Part shown: piece by piece, positions 16,981 through 27,800 of the stretch | Layout: the number at the start of each line of letters is the position of its first letter | Position numbering within the stretch: the first letter of the stretch is position 1 | Assembly: GCA_046329195.1 (NCBI GenBank) | Contig: JAXLVB010000002.1 | Coordinates: 868,001-932,000 of the forward strand | Source of the DNA: JAXLVB01 sp046329195 | GTDB lineage: Bacteria; Bacteroidota; Bacteroidia; Cytophagales; Spirosomataceae | Length of the DNA: 64,000 bases | Direction: 5' to 3' | The notes under the pieces: generated by a model | The model's input: only the letters and a program-made list of their open reading frames with translations | Databases searched by the model: none | Told to the model about the DNA's origin: nothing | Program-made: the position numbers and the translations under genes

Positions 16981-18666
16981 TTAGTAACTTTCATTCTGAA
17001 CTAAGTACCCTGGCAAGTTGGAGGCACCATCGATAGCTGTTTGAGGAATTGGGAAAATACGTTTTCGTTTATCGGAATTGTCCTTTTCGGTCCATTTGTC
17101 TTCATATTTCCCAAAGCGAATCAAATCGGTACGTCTTACCATTTCCCAATATAACTCAAATCCTCTTTCTCTGAGCAACAAGTCCAAGGTCATAGAAGTT
17201 AGGGCAGGAGCAGGTGTTGTAGCTGTACGAGATGCCCGAACGGTATTAACATCAGCCAAGGCAGCAGCAGCATCGTTACTTCTTCTCAACTTAGCTTCTG
17301 CACGCATCAAGTAAATATCTGCCAACCGCAAGATGATAATATCTGCCTCCCCGAAGTTCCGGCCACTTTGTGATTTTTTACTGAACTCGTATTTTTCAAC
17401 TCGATAACCGGTATTGTAATTACTTCCAGCAACGGTAAAGTCAATTTGTTCAGTAAAATCTACTGCTAACGTGGGTTTATTACGGGTGTCATGAAACAAT
17501 TTGCCTACTTTCATTCTTCCATCGGGACATTTCAAAAACACGCCATTTCTGCGAATTAACCCATATTGCTGACCACGCAAAATACCTCTATTGATGTTAA
17601 AAGAGGCTTCTGCCACACATGAATCAGCCGGATTTGAATAGATGGTAAGATTTTGTCTATAAAAACGAGGATCTACTGTTGGGTCTTTAGGCGCATAGGC
17701 ATTCACCCACGAACGATAGTAATCTGGCGTTATGCCCGGGCCGTCAGTACCATTAGCACTTGGAAAGGCAGGCAATGGGAATTGGTCACCCGACAGCGAG
17801 AAATAAGCCATCCGATTGTGTCCATTCAAATCGGCACGTTGGTCCACAGCAAAAATCAACTCTTTGTTATCGTGATTGTCGCCATTGAAAACCGAGAAAT
17901 AGTCTTTTGCTAAGGCAAATTGGCCTGAGTTGATGATTTTATCACAATATTCGATAGCCTTATCTAAATCTTCGTTTTTGAAACTGAATTGCGAAGCATA
18001 AATATCTCGATAAACAGCCGAATTGAGGTATAAGCGAGCTAAAAGGCCCCAAACCGCTGCTTTTGTTAGGCGCCCAGGACCAACGTTTGTTTCGAGATTA
18101 GGTTCAACGGCAAGAAGCTCATTCTTAATATATTCGACGGCTTCATTTCCTCGGATAATCTTTGAATTTTCTCCTAAATTATCCTTTACGAACACAAGTC
18201 CAAACATATCCAAGGTGAGCAACGAATAATACGCTTTCATACCCCGAGCCTCGGCTAAGTAGGTTTTAGCAACGGGGTCGTTATTGGTAGGAAGAGCGTT
18301 CATGGCCGTTAATGCACGTGAAATGGATTGCAAAAGCAAGTTCCAAGTATTTCTAATATTAGGGTCAGTGCTCGTGTGTGTATGTTGGTGCATGGCAATG
18401 TAAATGCCGTTGTCGCCCCAGTCGGTACCACCCCGATAAGGCAAAATAGCTTCGTCGGTCGAGATTTCTTGGAGTGCAAAATAGTTGGTATGCAAGAAAA
18501 TGTCAGGCAAACGGGCATACACAGGTGCAACGATACCGTCGGCAGCTTGGCGGTCGGTAAGGCCTGTTACAGAGGTTTCATCCAAAATAGTCTCCTCCAA
18601 GTTGGTGCAACTCCCCACCAGCATTAGGCCGACCATAGATACCAATAATACTATTTTCTTATTCAT
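16981..18666 (-). CDS. SusD/RagB-family outer-membrane lipoprotein, module 1
   Basis: This surface lipoprotein binds substrate and caps its SusC partner. The signal peptide ends in a lipobox with Cys20 (LVGSCTNLEE). The TPR-like helices (YLAEARGMKAYYSLLTLDMFG, then GLLARLYLNSAVY) and C-terminal RERGFELYWEMVRRTDLIRFGKYEDKW are typical of SusD. Length is 561 residues. It starts 12 bases after susC1. Its substrate cannot be read directly, but the following gene encodes MIOX. Confidence 0.95.
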   Translation of the reverse strand: MNKKIVLLVSMVGLMLVGSCTNLEETILDETSVTGLTDRQAADGIVAPVYARLPDIFLHTNYFALQEISTDEAILPYRGGTDWGDNGIYIAMHQHTHTSTDPNIRNTWNLLLQSISRALTAMNALPTNNDPVAKTYLAEARGMKAYYSLLTLDMFGLVFVKDNLGENSKIIRGNEAVEYIKNELLAVEPNLETNVGPGRLTKAAVWGLLARLYLNSAVYRDIYASQFSFKNEDLDKAIEYCDKIINSGQFALAKDYFSVFNGDNHDNKELIFAVDQRADLNGHNRMAYFSLSGDQFPLPAFPSANGTDGPGITPDYYRSWVNAYAPKDPTVDPRFYRQNLTIYSNPADSCVAEASFNINRGILRGQQYGLIRRNGVFLKCPDGRMKVGKLFHDTRNKPTLAVDFTEQIDFTVAGSNYNTGYRVEKYEFSKKSQSGRNFGEADIIILRLADIYLMRAEAKLRRSNDAAAALADVNTVRASRTATTPAPALTSMTLDLLLRERGFELYWEMVRRTDLIRFGKYEDKWTEKDNSDKRKRIFPIPQTAIDGASNLPGYLVQNESY

Positions 18667-18678
18667 GTTTGAGTAATG

Positions 18679-21600
18679 TTAGAAGGTTAGATTTAAACCA
18701 AACACAAAGGATTTGGCTTTAGGGTAACTCAGGTAGTCAATACCATACGATGAAATACCGTTGATCGTGCGGTCAGTGTTTACTTCGGGGTCGTAGCCAT
18801 CATATTTGGTAATCAGCCACAGGTTTTGGCCTGTTACCGAAACCCGTAATGCTGAAACCCACTTGCTGATTCCCAGCGCTTTAGTGTTAATGTTATAGCC
18901 TAACACCATGTTATTGAGGCGCAAAAACGAGCCATCTTTGAGATAGCGTGTCGAAACGGGTGCGGCATTATTAACCGACTCGTTTGGATTGGCCACGGCT
19001 TCGCTGGTTGTGTTAATGCCTTTTGACAAACGAAGCTTGTAGAAGTTTGAATTGGCGGTATTGTCATACACTTTATTTCCAGAGACACCATTGAAGTTAA
19101 CTAACAAATCAAAGCCTTTGTAAGACAAACTCGTATTGAAATTATATTGTTTTGTAGGTAAAGCAGTCCCTGACGAAACCCGGTCTTTGTCCGTAATTAA
19201 ACCATCTCCATCCACGTCACGATAGGTACTAAGCCCCTTGTCATCAAAGCCTGTAAATTCCTTCAAGAAAAATGTACCAATTGGCTGACCATTAACATAC
19301 CCGTTAATCGTTGCCGAGGTTAGACCAGACCCAGAAGCTGAACCTGATGGAATAACTGAATAAGGTGAATTATTTACTATGTTGTTAATGAAAGTAACGT
19401 TTCCACCAATATCAAACCGAAGACCGCTTTTGGCGGTGTAGCGGTAGTTCAGTTCAATCTCCAAGCCTTTGTTGGTAATGGTCATGTCTTTTACATTGGT
19501 CCAAAACGTACCAGCAGGCTGTACAGGGTCTGCAGGGATAACTTCTAAAAGAATATTATTAGACTTTTTGTTGAAATAGTCCACCGAACCTGAAAGGGCA
19601 CCATTGAAAACTGAGAAATCTAAACCAAAATCAGTTTGGTTAGATGCTTCCCATTGAATATCTGGATTTGCCAATCGAGAGTAAGAGGTACCTCCGGGAT
19701 ATGCCCCTGTTGCGTACAAAGGGTAACTAGTAGAGGCAGAAACTTGAGAAGTAAACAAGGCCTGTGTGATTTTTGATGGAATCTCTTGATTGCCAGTTCG
19801 GCCCCAACCTGCTCTTAGTTTTAAATCAGTAAATGGTGTTGACTTCATGAAAGCCTCTTCAGACAAGCGCCAACCTACCGAAAACGAAGGGAAAATCCCG
19901 TATTTATTATTAGCACCAAATTTTGACGAACCATCTGCACGCACCGTGGCAGTTACTAAATACTTGTCTTTGAATTGAAAATTCACCCGAGAAAAGAAGG
20001 ACTGTAGCTCATTAATAAGCGCATACCCTGACGGCTTGTTGTTGGCTAATGTTAAGTCTTGGCCTAAACCTGGATTATAGCGAGGTTCAATATCCGAAAT
20101 CGGGAATTTATTGATACTATTGCTACGCCCTTGCAAAAATATACGCTGATACGAATGCCCTAACAAGGCAGTGAGGCTGTAGTCTTTTTGATTGAGAGTA
20201 TAAGTAAAATAATTCTCAATCAATTTGTTTTTGTTGTAGGTATAAATTGTTTCCAATCGGCCATCTTGCAATGGAACAGCATTAGCCAATGACTGTAAAT
20301 CACGCACCGAAGTTGAGTTGTCTATACCAAAGTTGAGACGGTACACCAATCCTTCAAAAATCTTGAAAGATGGTGAAATACTACCAATTACCCGATTAAT
20401 GGTCGTAATATCTTTTTCTAACTTCAACGGAATTAATGGGTTAGTTCCGTTTTGGTATTGATATGGATTCCCGTTGGCATCATAAGCTGGGTAAGTTGGA
20501 TTGGCCGAAATAGCCCCTCCCAGCATACTGCCGATAGGAGGACGTTCGTTGTTAGTATAAGTAGCGTTCAAGTTAATATCAACGCTAAGGCGGTCGTCCA
20601 AAAATTTCTGTGACACATTCATCCGGCCTGTGTAACGGTCTAGTTGGTTATTTTTCAAGATACCTTGTTGGTTCTGAATCCCAAATGAGCCGTAATACGT
20701 CAGCTTATCGGCACCTCCTCCCAATGATATGTTGTGGTTTTGGGTAATAGCCGTACGAGTGATTTCTTTTTGCCAATCGGTGTTGCCGTTGAGGTCGTCG
20801 AGCACCCCTCCTACTTTGGGAACCTGCGTGCGGTATTCAGCCGCTGAAAACACAGGAATTTGATGCGTCAAATTTGAAATACCGTAACTACCTGAATAAT
20901 TGAAGGTTGAGACACCAGCCTTCCCTTTTTTAGTGGTTATCAATACCACCCCATTCGCTCCACGAGCACCGTAAATAGCCGTAGCCGAAGCATCTTTTAA
21001 TACGTCTATTGACTCAATATCTTGTGGGTTCAAAAAGTTGAGTGGATTGGTGGCACCGCCTGTGCTTGAATTATCAAGAGCCAATCCATCTAACACAAAC
21101 AAAGGTGTACTACCCGTACGAACACCTCCAGGACCTCTGATTGTAATTCCCTGAATACCGCCCGGTTCGCCGCTCGCCGAGGTCACATTCACCCCTGCTA
21201 CTTTACCTTGGAGCAGTTGCTCTGGAGAATTAATGATACCTTTATTGAACTCTGTACTTTTGAGTGATTTTACAGAGCCTGTCATGTCTTTTTTGGTAGC
21301 ACTACCATAACCAATAACCACTACTTGGGCTAATTCGGCAGCCTCTGGTTTCAAAGAGACATTGATAGTTGACTGAGCTCCGACTTGTATTTCTTGTTTT
21401 ATGTAACCAATAAATCCAAACACTAATACTGTATTATTGTCTGGAATAGAAATCGAAAAACTACCATCCTTATCGGCGTTGGCACCACGTTGAGTCCCTT
21501 TAATTAGAATAGTACAACCAGCTAAACCTTCATTTGTAGTGGCATCTGTTACCCTCCCTTTTACGATTCGGTCGGGAAGAACGTTGATTGTACTTAATTT

Positions 21601-21702
21601 TAAGGGTTTGTCTTTACCCTGTGTAGTAGAAATGGCAACAAATAACAGAAGCAAAAATCCAAAATGCTTCCAATTAGGGGGTGAAATGTAGAGTTGTTTC
21701 AT
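18679..21702 (-). CDS. SusC/RagA-family TonB-dependent transporter, module 1
   Basis: This outer-membrane channel imports oligomeric or bulky nutrients with energy from TonB. It has 1007 residues. After the signal peptide comes a carboxypeptidase-D-like beta domain (VKGRVTDATTNEGLAGCTI, about residues 48-125), then the TonB-box/plug region (QVVVIGYGSATKKDMTGSV, and SIDVLKDASATAIYGARGAN). The 22-strand barrel ends in FVFGLNLTF. It heads the susC-susD-MIOX module. A LacI-type operator lies about 300 bases upstream. Confidence 0.96.
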   Translation of the reverse strand: MKQLYISPPNWKHFGFLLLLFVAISTTQGKDKPLKLSTINVLPDRIVKGRVTDATTNEGLAGCTILIKGTQRGANADKDGSFSISIPDNNTVLVFGFIGYIKQEIQVGAQSTINVSLKPEAAELAQVVVIGYGSATKKDMTGSVKSLKSTEFNKGIINSPEQLLQGKVAGVNVTSASGEPGGIQGITIRGPGGVRTGSTPLFVLDGLALDNSSTGGATNPLNFLNPQDIESIDVLKDASATAIYGARGANGVVLITTKKGKAGVSTFNYSGSYGISNLTHQIPVFSAAEYRTQVPKVGGVLDDLNGNTDWQKEITRTAITQNHNISLGGGADKLTYYGSFGIQNQQGILKNNQLDRYTGRMNVSQKFLDDRLSVDINLNATYTNNERPPIGSMLGGAISANPTYPAYDANGNPYQYQNGTNPLIPLKLEKDITTINRVIGSISPSFKIFEGLVYRLNFGIDNSTSVRDLQSLANAVPLQDGRLETIYTYNKNKLIENYFTYTLNQKDYSLTALLGHSYQRIFLQGRSNSINKFPISDIEPRYNPGLGQDLTLANNKPSGYALINELQSFFSRVNFQFKDKYLVTATVRADGSSKFGANNKYGIFPSFSVGWRLSEEAFMKSTPFTDLKLRAGWGRTGNQEIPSKITQALFTSQVSASTSYPLYATGAYPGGTSYSRLANPDIQWEASNQTDFGLDFSVFNGALSGSVDYFNKKSNNILLEVIPADPVQPAGTFWTNVKDMTITNKGLEIELNYRYTAKSGLRFDIGGNVTFINNIVNNSPYSVIPSGSASGSGLTSATINGYVNGQPIGTFFLKEFTGFDDKGLSTYRDVDGDGLITDKDRVSSGTALPTKQYNFNTSLSYKGFDLLVNFNGVSGNKVYDNTANSNFYKLRLSKGINTTSEAVANPNESVNNAAPVSTRYLKDGSFLRLNNMVLGYNINTKALGISKWVSALRVSVTGQNLWLITKYDGYDPEVNTDRTINGISSYGIDYLSYPKAKSFVFGLNLTF

Positions 21703-22001
21703 GTGAATAATGTTAGATTGATGGATATAAACTCAAAATTGAAAGTGGCTACCTACTAGAAAATGTTTACGCTGTTAGTCCCCAAAAAATGATAAGAAAG
21801 TTTTGGGAAATAACTGATTCATCAAGTGTAAGCCTACTTTTAGAGTAGAGTAGTGTAGTGAGAGTGCGTCTGTAATGGAGGAATTGGAGCAAACATAAAG
21901 AACTTGGTTAGTGTGTCGAAGAAGGATTAACTATGTAATTTTAAAAATAAAAAACTTAACTTTTTCAACATAAGCTCTTGATATACTATTAAATTTTTAT
22001 G
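21703..22001 (-). other. Long leader / control region of susC1
   Basis: This 300-base stretch between the LacI-type operator and susC1 has no convincing ORF. I could not find a clean TTG/TAnnTTTG promoter pair. The transcript may have a long untranslated leader. Confidence 0.3.
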
Positions 22002-22011
22002 CAAACGTTTG
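22002..22011 (-). promoter_or_regulatory. LacI-type operator before susC1
   Basis: CAAACGTTTG is a perfect palindrome with the central CG typical of LacI-family operators. Its flanks extend the match to the site at 27989-27998 to 22 of 23 bases. Confidence 0.7.
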
Positions 22012-22127
22012 AAATTGTTAAAACACAACCAAATTGTTTGTTGAGCACACAAATATCAATCTTATGAATGATACTAAGATGTTCAAACATTTATGATTTT
22101 GTTATCAAATGGTCATATGATAAAATG

Positions 22128-22160
22128 AAAACCCCAAGACAAACCATGTCTTGGGGTTTT
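22128..22160 (-). terminator. Terminator after MIOX copy 2
   Basis: A perfect 14-base stem (22128-22141 and 22147-22160) with a 5-base loop and T-rich end lies 41 bases past the MIOX stop. It separates the upstream module from the downstream one, so module 1 probably has its own promoter. Confidence 0.88.
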
Positions 22161-22200
22161 ACATAGATTGACCTACTTTTTAACATTTACTATGATGAAA

Positions 22201-23070
22201 TCAAAACTTCAATGTTTTGGGTAAATACTTGTCAATCAAGGCTTCATAGTACGACCGCAATGCCTTCACATCGGGCGCTACAGGTGCCTTCGAGTACAAA
22301 TCATACGGATTAAACAACTTCACCCACTTGAACATCTCCTCGTCGTGTGCATCCAGCAGGTGGGCATACGCCCCCTCCCGATGCTGAGCATAAAACGAAT
22401 GATATCGGATCATGTACAATGCTGGCTCTGGCAAATAGTCCTTCATCATCTGGTACAGGTATTCGTCATGGCCCCATGACATTTTTACATTCTTCAAGCC
22501 ACAGTTCGGACTGTAAACCCCGTACTTGGTGTTGTATCGCTCATCTTTACTGTCCGGATTGGCCAAAAAAAACTCTGAATAAACAATTTTATCCGAATGT
22601 TGGCAACCCACTGGAAAGGTATCACCTACCACTGCCCACTGGGGTTCGCCAAATAGACATAGTACTTTGCCCATGTCATGCAGCAATCCCGTCAAGACAA
22701 ACCAATCGGGATGTCCATCGGCTCGGATGGCTTCTGAGGTCTGGTACAGATGCTGTAATTGATCTAGTTCAATATCTGGGTCTGAATCATCTACCAAGGT
22801 GTTGAGGTAGTCGAAGGCTTCCCATATCCCCATTTCCCGCCGATTGAATCCTAAGAATTCTTTCTCTTTTTCACACACAAATTCATAGCTTTGGTAGGTG
22901 TGATTCAGCCGATAGAATTCCTTCACCGTATCTCGGGCGGGTTCGTCATAATTTCGGTATTCTTCTTTGGCCTTCGCTATACTTGTTGGCTCAGGGTATC
23001 TCGACAAGACGTCTTCCTCCCATTCGTCTAAATTCCCTAAGGGATTTATCTCTTTTTCGGTAAATGTCAT
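22201..23070 (-). CDS. myo-Inositol oxygenase, copy 2
   Basis: Copy 2 has 289 residues, close to the human enzyme (285), and starts at ATG 23070 (MTFTEKEINPLGN). It oxidises myo-inositol to D-glucuronate with O2. The ligand set His120, His131, Asp132, His201, His224 and Asp257 is complete, as are the QWAVVGDTFPVGC and FNPYDLYSK motifs. It lies 110 bases after susD2, with a strong hairpin between them. The protein differs from copy 1 at the N-terminal few residues and at two residues near the C-terminus (EALID versus EDLIN). Its own terminator follows. Confidence 0.94.
   Translation of the reverse strand: MTFTEKEINPLGNLDEWEEDVLSRYPEPTSIAKAKEEYRNYDEPARDTVKEFYRLNHTYQSYEFVCEKEKEFLGFNRREMGIWEAFDYLNTLVDDSDPDIELDQLQHLYQTSEAIRADGHPDWFVLTGLLHDMGKVLCLFGEPQWAVVGDTFPVGCQHSDKIVYSEFFLANPDSKDERYNTKYGVYSPNCGLKNVKMSWGHDEYLYQMMKDYLPEPALYMIRYHSFYAQHREGAYAHLLDAHDEEMFKWVKLFNPYDLYSKAPVAPDVKALRSYYEALIDKYLPKTLKF
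22242..23064 (-). repeat. Direct repeat, MIOX copy 2 core
   Basis: This is the partner of 15989-16811. Outside this block the two loci show no obvious DNA identity, and the last 41 coding bases differ at 13 positions by my count. Confidence 0.9.
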
Positions 23071-23136
23071 TTGAAGGATTTGTTAAAAGTATGTTGAGTA
23101 ATTGTTTAAAATACACAAGCATCCATAAATTTTAGG

Positions 23137-23172
23137 CCAAGTGACTAGAGATTGACATCTCTAGTCACTTGG
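23137..23172 (-). other. Intercistronic hairpin between susD2 and MIOX2
   Basis: A perfect 16-base inverted repeat (23137-23152 and 23157-23172) with a 4-base loop begins 8 bases after the susD2 stop. It lacks a T run downstream. Its sequence is unrelated to the hairpin at 16901-16942, but the position is equivalent. Confidence 0.75.
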
Positions 23173-23180
23173 TAATCAGA

Positions 23181-24797
23181 TTAATACCCTGGATTTTGTT
23201 TCAGGGCAGGATTTAACACCATTGCACTTGTTGGTATTGGAAAAATGCGTTTGTTTACACTATTATCCTTTTTGAAACCCCACGAGGCTTCAAATTTGCC
23301 AAAGCGAATCATGTCGTTGCGGTGCCAAGCTTCCCAAGTAAACTCACGATTACGCTCAGCATATAAATCCTCTAAGCTAACAGCAGTCAAGTCAGGTGAA
23401 GTTGTCCGATTAGAACGAACTGAATTTACCAACGAAAGGGCTGTTTGTCCATTGGTTGGAGTACCACCTCGTAAAATTGCCTCAGCTTTCATCAGTATTA
23501 CATCAGAATATCGAAGGAATGGCACGTCATTGTTTTGGTTACGGCTGGTGGACGAAGCATCTGGAAAAAATTTAATGTTACGATAGCCTTGATTCCAAGC
23601 AATTTCGTCATTACCCAAATCAAAAGTAGCTACATCTTGGCGCAAAGTAATATTAGGAGTCAATTCTACTTGATAGGTGTACGATGCACTACCATCAGAA
23701 CCTGTGTAGAACTGATCGTATCCTTTTTTGGTAGTCGTTACTTTCAACGGTGTGCCGTCGGTGTTAGTTTGCAATCCAGTCAACCATTGGTTGTTACGAA
23801 TGTCGTTTTTATCATTAAAGAAGGCATAGAATTCTGGCAAGGTACTCTCTGGAGCACTTGGGGTAAATGGCAAGTTGAAACGTGCTCGGTGTGAACGAGG
23901 CACATCGTAACGAGCATGATACATCATCCCATTGGTATTAGGCAATGCACTCGCCGCTGGATCGTAAGGAATCGCAAAGATGAATTCTTTCATCTGTGGG
24001 CCGTTGGTAGGATAGAACATTTGCAAGTACGAGGCTCTTGGTTCTACAGCAAACTTACCTGAACTGATTACGGCATCGCAAGCATCAATACAATCCTTCA
24101 AACGAGCCGAACCAGTATAAACTTCTGCATTTAGGTACATTTTGGCAAGTAAAGCATAGGCTGTCCATTTGTTGGGTCTTCCGTAAGTAGCGGCCCCTGT
24201 CTCAACACTTAAGTTTGGTAAGGCAGCATTGATTTCAGATTCGATGAATTTGAAAACATCGGCACGTGGCGAATTTTCTCTTGGAGTAAAATCTCCATAA
24301 GCAGTATAAATAGGCACATTACCATACAAATCCATCATCATAAAATAGGCAATGGCTCTTACCATTTTGAGTTCTGCTAAGGTTTGAGCTTTGGTAGCAT
24401 TGCTAGCAGGCATGGTTTGATCCAAGATAGAAAGCGCTTGGTTGGTCGTACCGATGATCGTTGATAACCAAAACCAACAAGAGTTGGTCCAGCCATGGTC
24501 TTTGTCCCACGAATGATAATGCAATTTGATGTAGTTCTGGTTATCGTACCAGTTTCCACCTCGTGCTGGCAAAATAGCTTCATCAGTACTTAACGACTGC
24601 ATGAACCAATAGTCTAGCGAAAAATTACCTCTTAACGCTGCATAGGGAGGACCAGCGGCTTGAATAAATTGATTATTGGTTTGCGGAAAGATATCAGGTG
24701 TAAGTTCGGTGGTAATCGGAACTTGAATGTCGTGGCAGGATGACGAAAACAATACGGTTAACATCACTGCCAATATGGTTTGAATTCTCTTTTTCAT
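23181..24797 (-). CDS. SusD/RagB-family outer-membrane lipoprotein, module 2
   Basis: This 538-residue surface lipoprotein partners the SusC encoded 56 bases upstream. Its signal peptide ends in a lipobox with Cys21 (FSSSCHDIQ). Conserved SusD segments include AELKMVRAIAYFMMMDLYGNVPIYT, ALLAKMYLNAEVYTG and the C-terminal NREFTWEAWHRNDMIRFGKFEASW. It differs clearly from the module 1 SusD, so the two pairs may take up different, related compounds. Confidence 0.95.
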   Translation of the reverse strand: MKKRIQTILAVMLTVLFSSSCHDIQVPITTELTPDIFPQTNNQFIQAAGPPYAALRGNFSLDYWFMQSLSTDEAILPARGGNWYDNQNYIKLHYHSWDKDHGWTNSCWFWLSTIIGTTNQALSILDQTMPASNATKAQTLAELKMVRAIAYFMMMDLYGNVPIYTAYGDFTPRENSPRADVFKFIESEINAALPNLSVETGAATYGRPNKWTAYALLAKMYLNAEVYTGSARLKDCIDACDAVISSGKFAVEPRASYLQMFYPTNGPQMKEFIFAIPYDPAASALPNTNGMMYHARYDVPRSHRARFNLPFTPSAPESTLPEFYAFFNDKNDIRNNQWLTGLQTNTDGTPLKVTTTKKGYDQFYTGSDGSASYTYQVELTPNITLRQDVATFDLGNDEIAWNQGYRNIKFFPDASSTSRNQNNDVPFLRYSDVILMKAEAILRGGTPTNGQTALSLVNSVRSNRTTSPDLTAVSLEDLYAERNREFTWEAWHRNDMIRFGKFEASWGFKKDNSVNKRIFPIPTSAMVLNPALKQNPGY

Positions 24798-24853
24798 TGC
24801 GAATTGAATTTATGAAAGTTGTTTACTTCCAAGTTTATTCTTCTGATTTACAA

Positions 24854-27800
24854 TTAGAATGAAACATTTACACCAAACAACACAGTACGTGTTTTTGGAT
24901 AGAAATTGTTGGCATCGATTCCCGGTGCAATTCCTCCTTGGTTAATTTCTGGGTCAATTCCTTTGTAACTTGTAATAACAAAGGCATTGTTAACAGTAGT
25001 GTAAACTCGGACATTCCGAACATACTGACCCAAGTTTTTGAAATTATAGCCTAAGCTGGCGTTATCCAAACGGATGTAACTGCCATCTTCGATAAAGCGT
25101 GACGAATATTTGTAAGAGTTTACGTCAGTTGGGCTTTCATCTGCGGCGTCTTTCAAAATATTGGTAAACTGCGAAGTACTTGGCCGGAACAAATCAGCTC
25201 GAGTAGCATTGAAAATTTTGTTTCCAAATACTCCTCTGAAGAATAGGTTCAAATCGAAATTTTTATAGGACAATGTATTAGACCAACCTAAAAGCAATTT
25301 AGGTTGTGGGCTTCCTAAGTATTTGTAATCGGTACCAATGGCAGGTGTAGTAGTTAAGTTACCCTTACTATCCACATATTGAGAGACTCCGTTTTCGTTT
25401 TTTCCTGCATATTGGAATGAGAAAAACTGACCTAATGGCATACCTGCTTTCAAAATCTGAAGGGTACTACCTGTTTGACCAGCACCTTCTGGAGATGTTA
25501 TGCGCACAGAATCACCACCGGCAAACAAGGGATTTGATAAACTCTTGATTAAGTTTTCGTTATGCGCCAAGTTCACACTGGTGCTCCAAGTAAATCCTCC
25601 TTTGGTTTTTACAGGTGTTGCTCGTAAACTCAACTCAATCCCTTTGTTGCTCATACTACCACCATTGGCAACAATTCTACCAACGGGTACTAAGATTGGG
25701 TTAACGTTGTAAGAGTAAATCATACCTTCTGTATCCTTATTATACCACTCCAAAGAGCCCTCAATCCGTCCTTTCAACACCGTAAAATCAACCCCAATAT
25801 TGGTAGTAGCCGTTTTTTCCCACTGTAAATTTGGGTTAGCAGCCTGAGTTGGACCATACGCTGCGGTTTGAACTCCATTGTAATAGAAGGTACCTAAACT
25901 ACCTGACATAAACTGAGCCGTATAAGCATTGAAACCAGATGAATTACCCGTTACACCGTAGCTTACTCTCAATTTCAAGTCATTAAAAAGGTTTTGATTT
26001 TTCATAAAACCTTCTTCGTTGATCCGCCATGCTAAACCCACAGAAGGGAAATACCCCCATGAGTTATTGGCACCAAAAACGGAACTTCCATCTCGTCGGA
26101 TAGAACCTTGGAACAAATATTTATCATTGAATGTATAATTTACCCGAGCAAAATCAGAAATCAAACGGGTTTCTTGGTAAATACCATCCGCACCAAAATT
26201 TACTCGATACGAAGAAATGGCATACGGATTTGAAAGCGCAAAGTTACCATAACCAATGTTATCTACTGGGAAGTTGGTACTTGATACTTGGAAACCATCA
26301 CCTAATTTATTGCCTTGCCAAGAGTACCCCACTACTGCATTAATGTAATGCTTTCCGATGGTTTTGTTCCATGTCAAAAAGGTCTCGAGTACACGGCGGG
26401 TATCTTGGTACGTATTGCGAAGGGCAGAACCATTCGTACCAAAGTTCACCAACGTATGCACGGCTGGCGGATCAGGGTTATTATAGAAGTTGGCACTATT
26501 ATACTGCGTGTAGTAGCTCGTAAATGACTCACTGTGCAAAGAAGTACCATTTTGATACGACAAATTGATATCATAAGTCAAATTAAAAGGTAGTTCTACA
26601 TGCGTGTTGAATGAACCAATAAAATTATTGTAGAGGGTATTGTCTTTTGCATTGTCAATCATTGCTACGGGGTTAAAATACCCCGTATTTTGAAAGTTTT
26701 CAAAATAGGTACCATCTGGGTTTTTAATAGGAGAAACAGGAAGGTGGTTGATCATTTGATTCAACACGTTATTCCGCAATGGTGTGTTATCGGCATTACT
26801 ATTAGAGTTAGAGATAGAAAGTCCAAACCGAACTTTATCTTTCAAAGCATACTGCTCGATAGACAAACGACCTATGAGGCGTTTTAACGAACTTGAATTA
26901 AGAATACCTTGTTTTTCGGCATAATTCAAACTAGCACTATAACTGCTATGCTCACCACCTCCACTGAACGAAAGGTTATGGTTGTGCGAATACGCAGTCC
27001 CTTTTTGAACTGCAGCCTGCCAATCTGTCTCAACATTTTTATCATCGTTAGGAGAAAAACTCTTTCCATTCTTCGTCAAAAAGGCTCTAAGTTCGCTAGC
27101 ATTCATCATTTCTAACTTGCTCGAAACTTTCTCGATACCTACATAGCCGTTGTAAGAAACGGCCATAGCTCCTTTTTTGCCTTTCTTGGTCGTAATCATG
27201 ATAACCCCATTGGCAGCACGATTACCATAAATCGAAGTAGCAGCAGCATCTTTCAAGACATCAATGGTAGCAATATCGTCAGGCGCAACAATTGAAATGT
27301 CTGCACCTGGCACTCCATCAATCACATAAAAGGGTCCTTGAGAACTGTTGAGTGTAGAAGCACCACGCAAAATGACAGCAGCACGTTGGTTAGGGTCACC
27401 ATTAGAAGAGATGTTAAGACCTGCCACCTTTCCTTGAAGCAATTGACCTACGTCGGTGATAGCACCACGGTTGAGGTCTTCTGGTTTGATATTGGTGATG
27501 GCACTTGTCAAGTTTTTCTTTGACTGCGTACCGTACCCCACTACCACCACTTCATTGAGTGAATTGTCTGCATATTTCAGTGACACGTCAATCGTAGCCC
27601 GACCATTTACTGCCACTTTTTGCGAGACAAAACCAACAAAACTAAATACGAGGGTCGCATTTTTAGGAACACTAATGCGATAAACGCCATCTTTGTCGGT
27701 TGTGATACCTTGACGAGTACCTTCTACCAACACTGACACGCCGGGAAGAGCCTCATTGGCTTCGGAACTAACTTTGCCCGAAACAGCCATGTTTTGGGCT

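Noticed and set aside
15989..23064. Composite transposon explanation for the duplicated MIOX block
   Set aside because: No transposase gene, terminal inverted repeats or target duplications flank either copy.
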